A stretch of DNA of 64,000 bases from an uncultured bacterium. Lineage in GTDB: Bacteria > Bacillota > Clostridia > Lachnospirales > Lachnospiraceae. The position numbers and the translations under genes are program-made. The stretch lies in assembly GCA_947383005.1 (NCBI GenBank), contig CANDBT010000008.1:1-64000 (forward strand). The letters run 5' to 3'. The notes under the pieces are model-generated. The model had not been told where the DNA came from, searched no databases, and saw only the letters and a list, made by a program, of their open reading frames with translations. Each line of letters begins with the position of its first letter. The first letter of the stretch is position 1. Below, in pieces: positions 60,784 through 64,000 of the stretch.

Positions 60784-62045
60784 TCTTCTTTCTTTTGATT
60801 GATATATAGATTTTTCATCGTTTCCATATCATGCCAAAGGCGGTCTTCCACCTCTTTATTGGAGCAGGTAAAGGAGAAAATCCGCCCGGTGAAGCTCTTA
60901 ATCCAGGGCAGCATTTCCGAGGCGTCCCAACAGGAGCAGGTATATTGATACAAGTCTGGTTTAAGACGGGTGATACATCCACCCCGTTTTTCCCGTTCCA
61001 GCCGGTGGATGATGTGCTTTTCCGTTTCTTCATTGACGGCTATCTGCAGGCAGACGGTTTCCGGCTTTCGGTTTGTACCGAAGGAAACACCCCAGGAGAT
61101 ATCGCGGTTTTTTAGAAAATCGCTTAGGTATTGTCCGTAATGGGAATCGATATTCAGTAATTTTACCGTGCGGATATTGTCCAGGCGGTAAGAAGCCAGG
61201 CGCCGGGTGGAAGATTTATGTATACATATATAATGGCGGCCGGTTTGTGTGCTGATTAGTATTTTCAGAGGGACGCCGATGATTGTCCGTTCCGGAGAGG
61301 ATTTGCCATTGTTGCGGTTCTTGCTGCTCTTTGTGCTAAAGGAGATCTGACGCTTTTCTTTTATGGCAGTCAGAAGAGAAAGAAGGATTTCATCATCTAA
61401 TGTGTGAACCAGAAAATTATGGCGGAACCGAAAACACCGGTTGGAAGTATGGTAATAATCAAGTATAGTACTGCCGATAAAACCTAATGGCGCTGCCGCC
61501 TGGAAGAAACTGACGGCATCTAAAAGAGCAGGCAGTAACTGTGAGTTGTTTTCCAGGAACGCAGGAGAAAGGGAATAAAGATATTGGCGGCTTTCTTTGG
61601 AAGCGGTTATCAATCCTTCCTGTATATATTCTGTCAATTTGCGGCGGATAACCTGAGTATCAAATAATATCTGGTAGCGTTGTAAAAGCGCATCCGCAAT
61701 ATCCTCAATTCCCCATTTTCCGCCTTCCCCCAAAAGATCCAGTAAGAAAAAATGAAGCATGATATCGTTGGCTGTAAAACTTTTTGATTTCCAGGCGCGA
61801 TAAAGGGGATTTATGGCAATTTGGCTGCTGTCTATGGTAATAAATACGGATTTTTTGTGATCCGTATGATATTCATAGCGAATATAACCGGAAAACCAGC
61901 TTTCCATCCGCCGTCGTTGATTATCATAAGTCCGGCTGCTTTTATCCTGGTAATCCTGGCGTGTTTTAAAGCCGTAGAGATAAAAATCGCGGATATAAGA
62001 GCGGATTTTGCTGAAATTTTTGATTAATTCATTGTAGTCAGACAT
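60780..62045 (-). CDS. WYL-domain helix-turn-helix transcriptional regulator (first of pair)
   Basis: 421-residue regulator. The N-terminal part (MSDYNELIKNFSKIRSYIRD, YGFKTRQDYQDKSSRTYDNQ) and EDIADALLQRYQILFDTQVIRRKLTEYIQEGLI around residue 115 give the winged helix. The WYL domain lies near 245-315 (KEKRQISFSTKSSKN, GVPLKILISTQTGRHYICIH, LASYRLDNIRTVKLL). The C-terminal region resembles WCX. I start at the ATG at 62045, with CAGGAGAATATT upstream, rather than the longer frame. A promoter lies at 62109-62137. Divergent from rtcB, with 176 bases between, so it may control rtcB. Confidence 0.78.
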   Translation of the reverse strand: MSDYNELIKNFSKIRSYIRDFYLYGFKTRQDYQDKSSRTYDNQRRRMESWFSGYIRYEYHTDHKKSVFITIDSSQIAINPLYRAWKSKSFTANDIMLHFFLLDLLGEGGKWGIEDIADALLQRYQILFDTQVIRRKLTEYIQEGLITASKESRQYLYSLSPAFLENNSQLLPALLDAVSFFQAAAPLGFIGSTILDYYHTSNRCFRFRHNFLVHTLDDEILLSLLTAIKEKRQISFSTKSSKNRNNGKSSPERTIIGVPLKILISTQTGRHYICIHKSSTRRLASYRLDNIRTVKLLNIDSHYGQYLSDFLKNRDISWGVSFGTNRKPETVCLQIAVNEETEKHIIHRLEREKRGGCITRLKPDLYQYTCSCWDASEMLPWIKSFTGRIFSFTCSNKEVEDRLWHDMETMKNLYINQKKED

Positions 62046-62108
62046 AATATTCTCCTGGTGTTTAACAACTTGGTATTGGCAAATTATTTGGCTTACGGAG
62101 ATAAATAT

Positions 62109-62137
62109 AGTATAAGGAAAAAGCAAAGAGATGGCAA
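62109..62137 (-). promoter_or_regulatory. Sigma-A promoter of the WYL pair
   Basis: On the minus strand: -35 TTGCCA (complement of 62132-62137), 17-base spacer, -10 TATACT (complement of 62109-62114), about 65 bases before the WYL gene start. Confidence 0.7.
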
Positions 62138-62221
62138 GCGGGATTTTCGCAGCTTTTTTGAAATGATATATGGGATGAAAAATGGTAGGATTAGGTTATC
62201 AAAAGAATAAGGGGTGAGAAG

Positions 62222-63454
62222 ATGTTTGTAATCTATAATGAAAACACAAAGAAGCCGATCAAAGTCTGGCTTGAGAATCCGAATGATATAGAGGAGGGCT
62301 GTTTGGAACAGGCTTACCATCTGGCCAATCTTCCTTTTATTCACAAGTGGGTATGTCTGATGCCGGATACCCATACAGGAAAAGGGATGCCTATTGGCGG
62401 GGTGCTTGCGGTGAAGAACGTGATTATCCCTAATGCAGTCGGCGTTGATATTGGATGCGGGATGAATTTTGTTTCTACAGATGTCCGTATGGATGATATC
62501 CGTTCGGTGGTAACAGGAAATGGAACACTGATACAGGCAATGATTTCTGATATTATGAGAAATATTCCTGTGGGATTTAATTCCCATAAAGAGCGTCAGG
62601 TATCTCCGGTATTGGATGAAGCGATGGAGCAGGCAGGGCTTTACCGGGCCAATGAGGAGCTGTTCCCGCTTATTGAGGATGCTTATTACCAGGTGGGGAC
62701 TTTGGGAGGAGGGAATCATTTTATTGAACTGCAGGAGAATCAGGATGGTTATTTGGGAATAATGATTCATTCCGGCAGCCGTCATTTTGGCAAACGGATT
62801 TGCGACGAATATCATCAGAAGGCCCGTATTTTAAATGCCATGTGGCATAGCGGGGTGCCGGATGAATACAGGCTGGCCTTCCTTCCGGTTCAGTCAGATG
62901 AGGGACAGGAATATATATTATGGATGGATCTTGCCATGAGATATGCTTATGAAAACCGCGAGCGGATGATGGAGAAGGTGAAAGCCGTGGTAGAGGCGAA
63001 GATTGGCAAATACCTGGGGAAGCCGGTACGGTTTTCGGAAGAAATCAACTGCCATCATAATTATGCTGCCCTGGAGCATCATTATGATGAAGATGTCTGG
63101 GTTCACCGCAAAGGGGCCACCCGTGTACGGCAAGGAGAGATGGCGGTTATTCCGGGAGCCATGGGATCTTACAGCTACGTGGTGAAAGGAAAGGGAAAAG
63201 AGGAAAGCTTTTGCAGTTCCTCCCACGGGGCAGGGAGGGCATACTCCCGTAAAGGTGCAATGGAGGCTTTTACCTGCGAACAGGTAATGGTGGATTTGAA
63301 AAAACAAGGTGTGGTATTGGGAAAGTCAAGAAAGTCCGATGTGGCAGAGGAGTGCCGTTTTGCCTATAAGGATATCGAGAAAGTTATGGAAAATCAGCAG
63401 GATTTGGTGGAAACGGTAATGAGGCTGAAGACAGTGGGCGTGGTGAAAGGATAA
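62222..63454 (+). CDS. rtcB: RtcB family RNA-splicing ligase
   Basis: GTP- and Mn-dependent RNA ligase joining 2',3'-cyclic phosphate (or 3'-phosphate) to 5'-OH RNA ends (410 residues). Metal ligands are in VGVDIGCGMNFVSTD (Cys79), GTLGGGNHFIELQE, MIHSGSRHFGK and EEINCHHNYAALEHHY; the guanylated histidine is His335 in SSSHGAGRAYSRKGA. AAGGGGTGAG precedes the ATG. The CLMPDTHTGKGMPIGGVLAV segment and length fit the short bacterial RtcB/RctB-like group. In other bacteria rtcB is under stress regulators; here the divergent WYL pair is the candidate. No rtcA, archease or RtcR is adjacent. Confidence 0.93.
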   Translation: MFVIYNENTKKPIKVWLENPNDIEEGCLEQAYHLANLPFIHKWVCLMPDTHTGKGMPIGGVLAVKNVIIPNAVGVDIGCGMNFVSTDVRMDDIRSVVTGNGTLIQAMISDIMRNIPVGFNSHKERQVSPVLDEAMEQAGLYRANEELFPLIEDAYYQVGTLGGGNHFIELQENQDGYLGIMIHSGSRHFGKRICDEYHQKARILNAMWHSGVPDEYRLAFLPVQSDEGQEYILWMDLAMRYAYENRERMMEKVKAVVEAKIGKYLGKPVRFSEEINCHHNYAALEHHYDEDVWVHRKGATRVRQGEMAVIPGAMGSYSYVVKGKGKEESFCSSSHGAGRAYSRKGAMEAFTCEQVMVDLKKQGVVLGKSRKSDVAEECRFAYKDIEKVMENQQDLVETVMRLKTVGVVKG

Positions 63455-63535
63455 TCAAGGGGGGCGGGTTTTGGCTAAGCATATTCCTTCTTTTCTTAGC
63501 ATAGGATGATAAAAACGTCCTTAAAAGGTAAAGCG

Positions 63536-63667
63536 ATGAAGGATTATATCGAAGAGCGGGCGGTGGCTATCGCGAATTACATTATAGACCACAATGCAAC
63601 GGTGAGACAGACGGCAAAAAGGTTTGGGATAAGCAAGAGTACGGTACATATGGTAGTAATAAAATAG
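63536..63667 (+). pseudogene. spoIIID: Truncated spoIIID (sporulation regulator fragment)
   Basis: 43 codons read KDYIEERAVAIANYIIDHNA then TVRQTAKRFGISKSTVH, a near-exact match to the N-terminal half of SpoIIID, the mother-cell sporulation regulator. Intact SpoIIID is about 80-90 residues and continues KDVTERL after STVH; here it reads MVVIK then TAG. The helix-turn-helix is thus broken at its recognition helix and the C-terminal basic tail is lost. AAAAGGTAAAGCG precedes the ATG, so the fragment may still be translated. A full copy presumably lies elsewhere in the genome. A terminator-like hairpin follows. Confidence 0.75.
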
Positions 63668-63701
63668 AACGATTGATATAGAGAATCAAATAGATTATCA
63701 T

Positions 63702-63750
63702 AAGCCATTTCTGGGAATGCATAAGTATTCAGGAGATGGCTTTGTTTTTT
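63702..63750 (+). terminator. Rho-independent terminator after the spoIIID fragment
   Basis: AAGCCAT (63702-63708) pairs with ATGGCTT (63736-63742), with extra pairing from the adjoining TTC/GAG-type bases, followed by TGTTTTTT. It may be the original spoIIID terminator. Confidence 0.6.
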
Positions 63751-63766
63751 ATTCAATGGAAATTGG

Positions 63767-63796
63767 TTGTGAAACTGAGGGAGGATAGGGTATAAT
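63767..63796 (+). promoter_or_regulatory. Probable promoter reading into array B
   Basis: -35 TTGTGA (63767-63772), 18-base spacer, -10 TATAAT (63791-63796). A transcript would start about at the first palindrome of array B and read toward the frame at 63920. Confidence 0.5.
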
Positions 63797-63803
63797 ATAA
63801 CTT

Positions 63804-63891
63804 ATTGGAAATTGCGAAGTAATTTCCGATAAAAGGCACAGCTTTTCGTGCCGTAAATCGATTATAGGAAGCCGATTTTGCTTCCTATAAT
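63804..63891. repeat. Palindromic mosaic repeat array B
   Basis: Same build as array A. P1: ATTGGAAATTGC-GAA-GTAATTTCCGAT (12-base arms with two wobbles, same GAA loop). Spacer starts GATAAAAGGCACAGCTTTTC and ends CGTGCCGTAAATCGATT. P2: ATTATAGGAAGC, loop CGATTTT, GCTTCCTATAAT (perfect 12-base arms). The spacer and P2 are almost identical to those of array A, while P1 differs in its arms but keeps pairing. Confidence 0.7.
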
Positions 63892-63919
63892 ATATGTATG
63901 ATGCAGTAGGTCGTATGTT

Positions 63920-64000
63920 ATGCCAGTGCCATTTTTTGATATGCTTGCATGTGCGAAAAGAATGGAAGAGGAACAGATTCGTACTTTTGCGGAATATGAT
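63920..64000 (+). CDS. Partial open frame cut by the window end
   Basis: 27 codons beginning MPVPFFDMLACAKRMEEEQI run to the last base without a stop. There is a promoter at 63767 and a palindromic array in the presumed leader. No strong ribosome site is seen (TCGTATGTT). I recognise no family. It may be the start of a real gene or chance. Confidence 0.3.
   Translation, partial: MPVPFFDMLACAKRMEEEQIRTFAEYD

Noticed and set aside
1-64000. tRNA, rRNA and prophage genes
   Set aside because: Looked for cloverleaf patterns, conserved rRNA blocks and phage structural genes; none recognised by eye.

Overview
The window looks like the chromosome of an anaerobic, spore-forming, Gram-positive Clostridia member, most likely Lachnospiraceae. 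Signs of this are LPxTG surface proteins with a class B sortase, a spermidine/putrescine operon with a clostridial-type XRE-cupin regulator, a SpoIIID fragment, AGGAGG-type ribosome binding sites and consensus sigma-A promoters. I saw no rRNA, tRNA, CRISPR array, prophage or transposase gene.

Layout. 1-20 kb is housekeeping: glgB with a lysine-rich tail, pyrC, a DUF378 membrane protein, the potRABCD polyamine operon (minus strand), a beta-propeller lactonase overlapping aroC, rpiB, asnA, a DUF4397 protein, a SpoVB/MurJ-like flippase, a barnase-barstar-recJ group, and glyA behind a structured leader. 20.1-29.9 kb is a cell-surface sugar cassette: heptose-7-phosphate kinase, phosphoheptose isomerase, a glycosyltransferase, two large membrane proteins, and RfbF-RfbG-RfbH for CDP-4-keto-3,6-dideoxyhexose. 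It is bracketed by two copies (218 and 242 bp) of a non-coding hairpin element with terminal inverted repeats, lying in opposite orientations. The second copy supplies the stop codon of rfbH. LicD and a GtrB-like glycosyltransferase follow. 31.7-52.9 kb is a surface-adhesin region: a 1686-residue protein ending in LPPTS beside its sortase B, then two tandem paralogues (2219 and 2539 residues) ending in LPKTG and LPRTG and driven by near-identical promoters.

52.9-64 kb holds a decayed PIN-type toxin-antitoxin remnant, a phosphoribosyltransferase-like protein, and a complete STM4015-4014-4013-4012-4011 operon (leucine-rich protein, ATP-grasp, phosphatase/sulfatase-fold hydrolase, two radical SAM enzymes). 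This is a conserved gene set with no established function that I know of, and it is the best candidate here for an undescribed pathway. Two overlapping WYL-domain regulators converge on it and diverge from rtcB. The window ends with a truncated spoIIID and the second copy of a palindromic mosaic repeat that is also found after the gtrB-like gene.

The most novel structural signals are the hairpin elements flanking the sugar cassette, with covarying internal stems; the palindromic mosaic repeat at 31738-31899 and 63804-63891; the glyA leader; and the charged repetitive insertions in the STM4014 and STM4013 homologues.
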